A DNA stretch of 6,625 bases, from the NCBI GenBank assembly GCA_009781575.1, contig WQXW01000100.1, forward strand, positions 1 to 6,625, read 5' to 3'. The notes beneath the pieces are model-generated. The model saw only the letters and a program-made list of their open reading frames with translations, made no database searches and had not been told where the DNA came from. The DNA comes from Solirubrobacterales bacterium (GTDB lineage: Bacteria; Actinomycetota; Thermoleophilia; Solirubrobacterales; Solirubrobacteraceae). Every line of letters begins with the position of its first letter. Position 1 is the first letter of the stretch. Made by a program: the position numbers and the translations under genes. Below are positions 1 through 5,060 of this stretch, piece by piece.

Positions 1-95
1 GACGATGGCGCCCTCTCCCCGAGCTGACCCTTGGGCGGGCGGCGCATCGGCGCTGCGCACGACGCGCTAGCCGGTGCTGGAACCGAGCTCCCGTC
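1..95. other. Left edge, no gene assigned
   Basis: No gene can be supported here. On the plus strand one frame reads about eight codons and stops at 25-27, so it could be the tail of a gene entering from the left. On the minus strand an ATG at 47-45 opens a frame running off the left edge (MRRPPKGQLGERAPS), with a TAGCGC hexamer about 20 bases upstream that could be a weak -10. Both pieces are too short to compare with any family. The whole gene-free stretch from here to 339 otherwise holds repeat copy 1 and a small hairpin. Confidence 0.2.
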
Positions 96-218
96 TCGAA
101 CACGGTTGTCCGAGGCTCCGTTGGTGGATTCAAAAAGAGGATTCGTTCCGCGCGGAACGAATCCCCAAAACAAAACACGCGACGGCCAGAGCTCCACTGG
201 CACCGCCGCGGCGGGTGC
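96..218 (+). repeat. Interspersed palindromic repeat, copy 1
   Basis: First of three copies in the window. It starts at TCGAACAC, runs through a GTTGGTGGATTCAAAAAGA stretch, then a perfect 26-bp palindrome at 139-164 (arm GGATTCGTTCCGC), an A-rich tract (CCAAAACAAAAC) and a GC-rich tail containing GGCACCGCC and GCGGGTGC, which match copy 2. The 5' segment seen in copies 2 and 3 (CAATGAA plus a small TGCGGG hairpin) is not recognisable here, so this copy looks 5'-truncated or diverged. The A-rich tracts contrast sharply with the surrounding GC-rich DNA. There is no open frame of its own and no visible target duplication. It lies downstream of the minus-strand XRE gene. The boundaries are set by eye from similarity between copies and may be off by tens of bases. 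Confidence 0.85.
131..164 (-). terminator. Possible intrinsic terminator for the XRE gene, inside repeat copy 1
   Basis: Read on the minus strand, the perfect 26-bp palindrome (139-164) gives a strong GC-rich hairpin followed at once by TCTTTTTG, the layout of a Rho-independent terminator. The XRE gene ends at 340 and would be transcribed into it after about 175 bases. The repeat may have been recruited as a terminator, or the resemblance may come from its A-rich flank. The equivalent tract in copy 3 has the same TCTTTTTG after the hairpin, while copy 2 does not. Confidence 0.35.
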
Positions 219-267
219 TCGCCCGGAGCTCGAGCTCTGGGGGGCGTGTCGTGTTGTGCCGAGAGAA

Positions 268-283
268 CCGCTTCAGCAAGCGG
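268..283 (-). other. Small hairpin downstream of the XRE gene
   Basis: CCGCTT and AAGCGG form a perfect 6-bp stem around a 4-base loop, 56 bases past the XRE stop codon on the minus strand. It is followed there by only TTCTC, so it is a weak terminator candidate at best. A separate 12-bp perfect palindrome (GAGCTCGAGCTC, 226-237) lies between it and repeat copy 1. Confidence 0.3.
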
Positions 284-339
284 AATCCCTCGTCCCTCCA
301 GCGGCGGCGCATCCTTGATCACAGCGGCAAGCGTGAATG

Positions 340-642
340 TCAGCGTTCCGAGCGCTCGAGCAGCTTCGAGGGGCGCACGCCGAGTGCGGTGGCGATCCTG
401 AGCAGGTTGGCGTAGCTCACGTTGCGCTCGCCCCGCTCGATGCCGCCGATGTAGGTGCGGTGCAGGCCCGAGCGCAGCGCGAGCTCTCCCTGGGAGACCT
501 CCGCGCGCACGCGCAGCTCGCGAATCGCGCGCCCCAGCGCGGCGTGCTCTGGAGACCGTGGCGGCACCTCGCGCGCATGATCCCGCTCGCGCCCGACGGA
601 CCCGGCGGACCCGACGGCCTGCTCCGCGGGGTCTCGCTGCAC
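340..642 (-). CDS. XRE-family helix-turn-helix transcriptional regulator
   Basis: Small DNA-binding protein of 100 residues, probably a dimeric local repressor. Residues about 36-97 are a Cro/C1-type HTH domain: LGRAIRELR opens helix 1, VSQGELALRSGLHRTYIGGIE carries helices 2-3 with the recognition helix, and ANLLRIATALGVRPSKLL closes the fold. The first 35 residues are charged, low-complexity and outside the domain. I kept the GTG at 642 because a TACTAT hexamer ends eight bases upstream, fitting a leaderless transcript; a GTG at codon 26 would give a shorter protein that still holds the whole domain. No ligand-binding or toxin partner domain is attached. It diverges from the DIP1984-family gene with a 24-bp gap containing a palindrome, so control of itself and of that neighbour is the simplest inference. 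The family call is firm; the target is inferred. Confidence 0.85.
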   Translation of the reverse strand: MQRDPAEQAVGSAGSVGRERDHAREVPPRSPEHAALGRAIRELRVRAEVSQGELALRSGLHRTYIGGIERGERNVSYANLLRIATALGVRPSKLLERSER

Positions 643-666
643 TGCTACTTATAGTATGCAATACTG
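643..666. promoter_or_regulatory. Shared divergent promoter and likely operator
   Basis: This 24-bp gap separates the GTG of the XRE gene from the ATG of the DIP1984 gene. The plus strand has TATAGT at 650-655, 11 bases before the ATG. The minus strand has TACTAT at 656-651, eight bases before the GTG. Both fit the TAnnnT -10 pattern and overlap by five bases, so the two polymerases would compete. An inverted repeat, AGTAT-GCA-ATACT, lies at 653-665 across both, a natural site for the XRE dimer. No convincing -35 was seen for either direction. The block is conspicuously AT-rich for this window. Promoter activity and operator binding are inferred. Confidence 0.55.
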
Positions 667-1146
667 ATGTGCATGATCGTGGGAGAAGCACTCAACCGAC
701 GCGCCGACGTCCAGAAGCGCGTCGCACAGCTGGAGAGCCGGGTGGCGGCGTGCGCGCTCGCGCAGGAGGGCGAGGAGCCGCCGGAGAACCCGGACGAGCT
801 GCTGGCGGAGCTGGACGGTTTGTGCGACGAGCTGGAGGATCTGATCGCGAGGATCAACCAGACCAACGCCACCGCGAGGCTCGCCAGCGGCGAGACGGTC
901 ACCGCGGGGCTCGCGCGTCGCGATGTGATCGGGATGCGCCAGGGTGCGCTGCGCGCGGCCATCAACGCGGCCACCGGCCGAGGGCTGGGCCTGGGCGTGA
1001 GTCGATACAGCCGCTCGGAGATACGCATGGTGCGCCAGGTTCGCGTGGGCGAGTTGCAGAGCCGGCTCGATGGGCTGGCGAAGGAGCGCCGCGAGCTCGA
1101 CAACAGCTTGCAACAGCACAATTGGCAGGCCAATCTGATCGAGTGA
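667..1146 (+). CDS. DIP1984-family protein (often annotated septicolysin)
   Basis: A 159-residue, highly charged, mostly helical protein with no signal peptide or membrane segment. It matches the DIP1984 family as I know it: an N-terminal GEALNRRADVQKRVAQL helix, a central acidic part with LIARINQTNATARL (about residues 59-72), GLARRDVIGM, and a C-terminal helix ending LAKERRELDNSLQQHNWQANL. Length is normal for the family. The biochemical role is unknown to me; the 'septicolysin' label found in databases is not evidence of a toxin. Helices at both ends suggest coiled-coil oligomers. The start could be ATG 667 or ATG 673; 667 is used because it is the first after the -10-like TATAGT, and either leaves a very short leader. 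It is divergent from the XRE regulator, probably under its control. Confidence 0.82.
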   Translation: MCMIVGEALNRRADVQKRVAQLESRVAACALAQEGEEPPENPDELLAELDGLCDELEDLIARINQTNATARLASGETVTAGLARRDVIGMRQGALRAAINAATGRGLGLGVSRYSRSEIRMVRQVRVGELQSRLDGLAKERRELDNSLQQHNWQANLIE

Positions 1147-1351
1147 CACAGTCGGTAGCCGGCGAGGGCGAGTGTCGAGGCCAGCGGCCGGCCAGAGGCC
1201 GCACGAATCCGGGAACTCCCTGCTGAGGAGCGCCGTGGGCAGGCGAACGCGGGCCTGGAACCCCGCAACACCGTCAGCCCAGGATTGCGCACTCCACATC
1301 GGGAACCGCGGACAGAGCACAACCAGACGCTGACTCGCGGCGAGGGCGGGT
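1147..1351 (+). other. Intergenic region with one weak hairpin
   Basis: This 205-base spacer between two plus-strand genes holds no supportable gene. An inverted repeat, GCGGCC (1184-1189) and GGCCGC (1197-1202), would form a 6-bp stem with a 7-base loop about 38 bases past the DIP1984 stop. It lacks a U-tract, so it is only a possible weak terminator. No clear promoter for the downstream ATPase was seen; that gene does have a GAGGGCGGG purine-rich tract just before its ATG. Confidence 0.3.
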
Positions 1352-2482
1352 ATGGGGACTGAACCGAATTACAACTCGATCGAGCTGGAGAGCGTGGTGC
1401 GGCTCACCGGCACCGCGCGCACACTGTTCACCGCGCGGGCATTCAGCGAGCGGCTGGTGCACACCGCGCACGCGCGGTGGGACACGCGCGCGACCTCGCT
1501 CGAGGAGCTCATGGAGTATGCGTGCTCCACCAGCCGATCGGCGCGCCGCCAGTCGGCGCTGCTCGACCTCGAGCCGCTGCTCGGAGAGGGCGCGCTGGTG
1601 CTGCTGACCCTGCGTGGCGAGACGGTGGAGTGTCACATCGCCGCGCGCCAGCGCGAGCGACTCGAGAGGATCGAGGGGTGGCTGCGCGCCTCGATCCCCG
1701 AGCACGAGCGGAGTGATTCGTGGGAGATACCGGTGCGGTTCTGGTCGTGCGGCCCGCACGGCGCCAACTCGGTGTCGCGCACGATTGCGGTGCCACCGTT
1801 CGAGGAGGTGGCCGCCAATTACCCGAGCGCGGTGCGCGATCGGCTCGGCGAGCTGGTCGACCCGGGTTTCCGCCCGGCCCGCGGAGGGCAGCTGATCCTG
1901 TGGCACGGGCCGCCGGGCACCGGTAAGACATATGCGCTGCGCGCGCTGGGGTGGGAGTGGCGCTCGTGGTGCTCGCTTCACTACATCATCGATCCCGAGC
2001 TGCTGTTCGGGCGTCGCGCCGATTACATGTTGGATGTGATCCTCGACGACGACAGTCCCCTGTCGCTCACGCCCGATCGGGGGGCGACGGGGGCGGAGCG
2101 CAAGTGGCGTCTGCTGGTGCTGGAGGACACAGGTGAGCTGCTGGCGGCGGACGCCAAGGAGCGCACCGGCCAGGGCCTCTCGCGACTGCTGAACCTCGTC
2201 GACGGAATCGTGGGCCAGGGCCTGCGCGTGCTGGTGCTGGTGACCACCAATGAGCCGCTCCGCCGCCTTCACCCCGCGGTGGCCCGTCCCGGGAGATGCG
2301 CGGCGCGCATACGTTTCGAGCCGTTCACCGAGGAGGAGGCCAGGCGGTGGCTGGCCCAGAGAGATCTGGTGGGGGCGGGCGGCGCGCCCGACGGCGGCGT
2401 GGCGGGGACCCTCGCGGAGCTCTACGCGCGCGCCGGTGGCGCCCAGCCCGAGCGCGAGCCGCGCGTCGGCTTTCGGTATTGA
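1352..2482 (+). CDS. DUF5925 and AAA-domain ATPase
   Basis: A 376-residue soluble ATPase. Residues 1 to about 145 form the DUF5925-type N-terminal region, including the EIPVRFWSCGP segment that normally precedes the ATPase core in this family. The AAA core follows: VAANYPSAVRDRLGELV helix, Walker A GPPGTGKT (186-193), LHYIIDPELLFG, Walker B LLVLEDTGE with D259, sensor-1 TTN (298-300), and HPAVARPGRC (307-316) at the arginine-finger/second-arginine region. It ends with a short lid (FTEEEARRWL, TLAELYARAGG). This order and the wording of the motifs fit DUF5925/AAA proteins of actinobacteria, whose substrate is unknown to me; remodelling of a protein partner is only an inference from the fold. 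Walker residues look intact, so it should hydrolyse ATP. The ATG is preceded by GAGGGCGGGT, an acceptable ribosome-binding site. No obvious partner adjoins it; the next gene is 98 bases downstream. Confidence 0.85.
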   Translation: MGTEPNYNSIELESVVRLTGTARTLFTARAFSERLVHTAHARWDTRATSLEELMEYACSTSRSARRQSALLDLEPLLGEGALVLLTLRGETVECHIAARQRERLERIEGWLRASIPEHERSDSWEIPVRFWSCGPHGANSVSRTIAVPPFEEVAANYPSAVRDRLGELVDPGFRPARGGQLILWHGPPGTGKTYALRALGWEWRSWCSLHYIIDPELLFGRRADYMLDVILDDDSPLSLTPDRGATGAERKWRLLVLEDTGELLAADAKERTGQGLSRLLNLVDGIVGQGLRVLVLVTTNEPLRRLHPAVARPGRCAARIRFEPFTEEEARRWLAQRDLVGAGGAPDGGVAGTLAELYARAGGAQPEREPRVGFRY

Positions 2483-2567
2483 ATGCCGGGCGCCATGCAC
2501 CCTCGTGCAGCTGCCGCGAGCGCGCGGCTCCGTTCGAGCCCTCGCGCACGCCTTGCACGCGACCGGG

Positions 2568-2573
2568 TAGTCT
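2568..2573 (+). promoter_or_regulatory. -10-like element before the methyltransferase gene
   Basis: TAGTCT fits the TAnnnT pattern and ends seven bases before the ATG at 2581, the spacing expected of a leaderless transcript starting at or next to the start codon. There is no Shine-Dalgarno sequence in the gap, which agrees with this. No good -35 is visible at the usual distance. Confidence 0.4.
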
Positions 2574-2580
2574 CGGCGCG

Positions 2581-3204
2581 ATGGCGCGGCCCGTGTTTGC
2601 CCGCATGTACCCACGCATCGCCGGGCGGGCCGAAGGTCGTGGTGGCGCTGCCCACCGCCGGCGGGCGCTCGCCGGGTTGCGCGGCCGAGTGGTGGAGGTG
2701 GGTGCCGGCCACGGCGCCAACTTCCGCCACTACCCCGCCACGGTGGACGAGGTCGTGGCGATCGAGCCCGAGCCCCACCTGCGCGAACGCGCGCGGCTGG
2801 CGGCGAGGGAAGCACCGGTGCCGGTGTCGGTGCGGGATGGCGTTGCCGAGCGGCTCCCCGGCGAGGCGCAATCCTTCGACGCTGGGGTCGTGTCGCTCGT
2901 GCTCTGCACCGTCCCCGACCAGGGACGCGCGCTGGCGGAGCTCCACCGCGTGATTCGCCTCGATGGTGAGCTGCGCTTCTACGAGCACGTGGCCTCCCAG
3001 TCCGCCTGGGAGGCCCGTGTTCAGCGGCTTGCCGACCTGACCGTCTGGCCTCGCATCTCGGGGGGCTGTCACATGGCGCGGGACACCACAGCCGCGATCG
3101 AGCGCGCGGGCTTTCAGATCGAGACGCTGGAACGGTTCGGGTTCAGCCCGTTGGCGTCGCTTCCGCCCGCCCCGCACGTGCTCGGCGTGGCGCGTCGCGG
3201 TTGA
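2581..3204 (+). CDS. Class I SAM-dependent methyltransferase, METTL7/TMT1-like
   Basis: A 207-residue soluble methyltransferase with a Rossmann-type fold. Motif I is VVEVGAGHGANF (37-48), the glycine-rich SAM-binding loop. The acidic residue that holds the SAM ribose is E62 in VVAIEPEP. The next motif is SFDAGVVSLVLCTVPD (98-113), followed by the ELHRVIRLDGELRFYEHV strand-helix (120-137). The C-terminal GGCHMARDT (161-169) resembles the conserved cysteine-histidine-arginine patch of METTL7/TMT1 and UbiE-like relatives. Those human relatives methylate thiols, but the substrate here cannot be read from the sequence. The frame stays open upstream, but ATG 2581 fits the family's usual N-terminus and sits seven bases after a -10-like TAGTCT; no membrane anchor is present, unlike METTL7. 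It ends 12 bases from the convergent SnoaL-like gene. Confidence 0.85.
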   Translation: MARPVFARMYPRIAGRAEGRGGAAHRRRALAGLRGRVVEVGAGHGANFRHYPATVDEVVAIEPEPHLRERARLAAREAPVPVSVRDGVAERLPGEAQSFDAGVVSLVLCTVPDQGRALAELHRVIRLDGELRFYEHVASQSAWEARVQRLADLTVWPRISGGCHMARDTTAAIERAGFQIETLERFGFSPLASLPPAPHVLGVARRG

Positions 3205-3216
3205 CCCGCTGTTCGC

Positions 3217-3597
3217 TCACAGACCCGCGGCGGCGAGCGCGTCGCGCGGGTCGGGATAGTGCACCATCTCGATCACCTTGCCGTCGCGGAAGGTCGTGAG
3301 GTTGGCGACCAGAGCGGGGACCTCCTCACCCTCGCCATCGACCGCGAGCGGCCGCATGATCACGACCACGCGATCGCCGGCGCCCACGATGTCCACGAGC
3401 TCGCCCACGCCCCGGCGCAGGCGCGCCGCGCGCATGTACTCCACCGCCTGCTCGCGATTGTGGCAGGCACCAGGTGTGGAGAGGTCGCCGCCGTGCCACT
3501 TGACGTCCGGGTCCAGCATGGCTCGGATCACATCGAGATCACCGCGCAGCGCGGCTTCATATCCGCGGCGCGCCGCCTCGACGTTGCTCTCGGTCAT
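3217..3597 (-). CDS. SnoaL/NTF2-like family protein
   Basis: A 126-residue protein with the pattern of the cystatin-like alpha+beta barrel. An N-terminal helix pair (VEAARRGYEAALRGDLDVIRAML), then the DPDVKWHGG strand, a HNREQAVEYMRAAR helix, and the paired strands ELVDIVGAGDRVVVIMRP, PALVANLTTFRDGKVIEMVHYPD make up the fold. Members of this superfamily are small-molecule isomerases, cyclases, hydrolases or simple binders; no family-specific catalytic pair can be assigned, so function is open. The frame allows a longer start at 3657, but ATG 3597 begins exactly at the canonical helix and the extra 20 residues look non-homologous. A -10-like TAGTGT lies 11 bases upstream. It converges on the methyltransferase with a 12-base gap and no visible terminator between them. 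Confidence 0.8.
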   Translation of the reverse strand: MTESNVEAARRGYEAALRGDLDVIRAMLDPDVKWHGGDLSTPGACHNREQAVEYMRAARLRRGVGELVDIVGAGDRVVVIMRPLAVDGEGEEVPALVANLTTFRDGKVIEMVHYPDPRDALAAAGL

Positions 3598-3608
3598 CGG
3601 TGGCCGGC

Positions 3609-3614
3609 ACACTA
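3609..3614 (-). promoter_or_regulatory. -10-like element before the SnoaL-like gene
   Basis: On the minus strand TAGTGT fits TAnnnT and ends 11 bases before the ATG at 3597. This would leave a leader of about five bases or none, and no Shine-Dalgarno sequence is present. It also supports the shorter start over the upstream one at 3657. No -35 match is visible. Confidence 0.35.
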
Positions 3615-3683
3615 CCGCACCCAAACTCCACCGCCACAGCAACCGCCCGCCGCCCACCGCTGATCAAATCGGTCAAAGTTCCC

Positions 3684-3709
3684 GTGGCCCCGCGTTTGCG
3701 GGGCCCCAC
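3684..3709 (-). terminator. Strong GC-rich hairpin between deacetylase and SnoaL-like genes
   Basis: GGCCCCGC (3686-3693) and GCGGGGCC (3698-3705) pair perfectly around a 4-base loop, and GTG/CAC can extend the stem past a 2-base bulge. It lies downstream of the minus-strand deacetylase gene and upstream of the SnoaL-like gene. No U-tract follows directly (ACGGGAACTTTG), so it may be a terminator without a U-tail or simply a structured spacer. It ends six bases before repeat copy 2 begins. Confidence 0.4.
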
Positions 3710-3714
3710 CGTCC

Positions 3715-3888
3715 CAATGAAAATGCCCATTTTGCGGGAATCTGGCGCGAGGCTTCGTCGAACACACCTGTCTGAGGCGCCGTTGGGGGATTTGTTTTGA
3801 GGATTCGTTCCGCGCGGAACCAATCCTCAAAACAAAAAACGGAACGGACGCTGCTCGGGGCTCGACCGGCACCGCCAGAGCGGGCACC
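3715..3888 (+). repeat. Interspersed palindromic repeat, copy 2 (46-bp palindrome)
   Basis: Second copy, same orientation as copy 1. It begins at CAATGAA, carries CCATTTTGCGGG (a degenerate form of the small hairpin in copy 3), then TCGAACAC, CTGTCTGAGGC and CGTTGGGGGATT shared with copy 3. The palindrome is longest here. The core 3801-3826 extends with TTTGTTTTGA at 3791-3800, which is the exact reverse complement of TCAAAACAAA at 3827-3836, so 46 bp pair with a single C:C mismatch (3806/3821). A GC-rich tail with CCGGCACCGCC and GCGGGCACC follows. It lies in the 371-base gene-free stretch 3598-3968 between two minus-strand genes; the rest of that stretch holds the hairpin at 3684-3709 and unremarkable sequence. 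CAGCGGCAAGCG at about 3903 also occurs near 322, so the shared segment may run further. Confidence 0.88.
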
Positions 3889-3968
3889 GGCCCATTTCTG
3901 AGCAGCGGCAAGCGACGCAAAGACAACCCCCCACGCGGCCGCCCCGGCAGGGACCGAACCACGGGACG

Positions 3969-5060
3969 CTACATCGGCCAGTACTGGCCGATCTGCGCCA
4001 CAGCGCTTGCGCTCGTCGCAGTCTCCGGCGCCGCGGAGCGCGCCGGCTCGCCGCCAGCGAGTGCGGTGAGCGTCTCCCGCACGCAGCTCGCCAGCGCCGC
4101 GGGTTCATAGCCCCCCTCGAGCACCAGCCCCAGGGGTGCGCCCAGCTCTGCCGCCAACCGGCGCACCTGACGGGCCATTTCGGCAAAGGAGCCGACCTCG
4201 AGCAGGCAGTCGGCCAACGGGTCCGCGCGGTGCGCGTCGAATCCGGCCGACACCAGCACGAGCTCGGGCCCGAATGCGCTGGCCGCCGGGAGCACAACGT
4301 GCTCGACCAGCGACAGCCACTCCTCCTCACCGGAGCCCGCCGGGACGGGCAGGTTGATCGTGCAGCCCCGGCCGGGACCGGAGCCGACATCGCTCAGCGA
4401 CCCGCTTCCGGGATAGATGCCGGCCTGATGGATGCTCGCGAACAGCACATCGGAGCGCCAGCGGAACGCCTCGGCGGTGCCGTTGCCGTGATGAACGTCC
4501 CAGTCCAGGATGAACACGCGCGCGACGCCCAGCTCGCGGATCGCCAGCTCCGTGGCGACCGCCACGTTGTTGAACAGACAGAAGCCCATCGCGCGGTCCG
4601 GTTCGGCGTGGTGGCCGGAGGGTCGCACGCCACAGAACCCCAGCGGCGCCTCGCCCGCCATCAGCACGCGCACCATCTCGCACGCGCCGCCGGCTGCGTG
4701 CAGCGCCGCGCGATAGGACGATTCGCCGACGAACGTGTCGGGATCGATCGCACCGCCGCCCGCGCGCGCGAACTCCCTGATCTGCCGCACGTGGCGGGCG
4801 CCGTGGATCAGCTCCAGGTGCCTCTCCTGCGCGCGCGGGGCCGCGCGACGCTCCCAGCCGGGCCAACCCCACTCATCCAGCGCGCGCTCGATCGCCCGCA
4901 GGCGCTCCGGCGTGTCGGGGTGCCCGGGCATGTGCAAGCGCCCGTCGTGCTCGAGGCAGGCGGGGTGATGGAAGTAGAGCCCGGCGGGGGCGCTGCGTTG
5001 GGCTTCCGCGGTCGTCGCCTCGGCGTGCACAACAGCAAGACTCCGCGGGTGAGAAGGCAA
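3969..5060 (-). CDS. Histone-deacetylase-like amidohydrolase (AcuC/HDAC family)
   Basis: A 363-residue zinc hydrolase of the HDAC superfamily that removes acetyl or similar groups from protein lysines or small amides such as acetylpolyamines. Visible motifs in order: HMPGHPDTPERL (43-54), catalytic histidine pair in RPSGHHAE (H150, H151), GFCLFNN (159-165), zinc ligands D188 and H190 in DWDVHHGNGT, third ligand D275 in SAGFDAHRADP, and catalytic Y318 in LEGGY. All active-site residues are present and length is normal. The TTG at 5060 directly follows the ackA stop in the same frame, giving translational coupling. A GTG at codon 11 (5030), with GCGGAG ten bases before it, is an equally reasonable start. 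AcuC in Bacillus deacetylates acetyl-CoA synthetase; the setting beside ackA and xfp fits an acetate-metabolism role, but the substrate is inferred. A 20-bp palindrome overlaps its last codons. Confidence 0.9.
   Translation of the reverse strand: MPSHPRSLAVVHAEATTAEAQRSAPAGLYFHHPACLEHDGRLHMPGHPDTPERLRAIERALDEWGWPGWERRAAPRAQERHLELIHGARHVRQIREFARAGGGAIDPDTFVGESSYRAALHAAGGACEMVRVLMAGEAPLGFCGVRPSGHHAEPDRAMGFCLFNNVAVATELAIRELGVARVFILDWDVHHGNGTAEAFRWRSDVLFASIHQAGIYPGSGSLSDVGSGPGRGCTINLPVPAGSGEEEWLSLVEHVVLPAASAFGPELVLVSAGFDAHRADPLADCLLEVGSFAEMARQVRRLAAELGAPLGLVLEGGYEPAALASCVRETLTALAGGEPARSAAPETATSASAVAQIGQYWPM
3973..3992. other. Perfect 20-bp palindrome over the deacetylase 3' end
   Basis: The arm ATCGGCCAGT is followed by its exact reverse complement, ACTGGCCGAT, ending one base from the stop codon. 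In RNA it would form an 8-bp stem with a GTAC loop. No U-tract follows on the minus strand, so it is not a classic terminator; it could be an mRNA 3'-end stabiliser or a dimeric protein site. It encodes IGQYWPM at the variable C-terminus, where no family motif forces this sequence. Confidence 0.6.

Noticed and set aside
1..339. Plus-strand small frames at the left edge
   Set aside because: They run through repeat copy 1 and have no recognisable protein features; the true edge gene, if any, cannot be determined from this window.
2553..2558. TTGCAC as a -35 element for the methyltransferase promoter
   Set aside because: It lies only nine bases from the TAGTCT hexamer, far less than the usual 16-18.
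2296..2580. Longer plus-strand frame upstream of the methyltransferase ATG
   Set aside because: It overlaps the end of the AAA ATPase gene in another frame and encodes arginine-rich low-complexity sequence. The family N-terminus fits ATG 2581.
1274..2815. 513-codon open frame on the minus strand
   Set aside because: It is antisense to the AAA ATPase and methyltransferase genes. Its low-complexity arginine- and alanine-rich product has no recognisable motif.
3598..3657. N-terminal extension of the SnoaL-like protein from a start at 3657
   Set aside because: The additional 20 residues do not belong to the fold, and ATG 3597 has a -10-like hexamer at a suitable distance.
3557..3962. Small open frames crossing the repeat copies, with similar peptides such as SARNESS or VPRGTNPQNK
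   Set aside because: The peptides look alike only because the repeat DNA is alike. They occur in different frames and on both strands, without starts or ribosome-binding sites in common.
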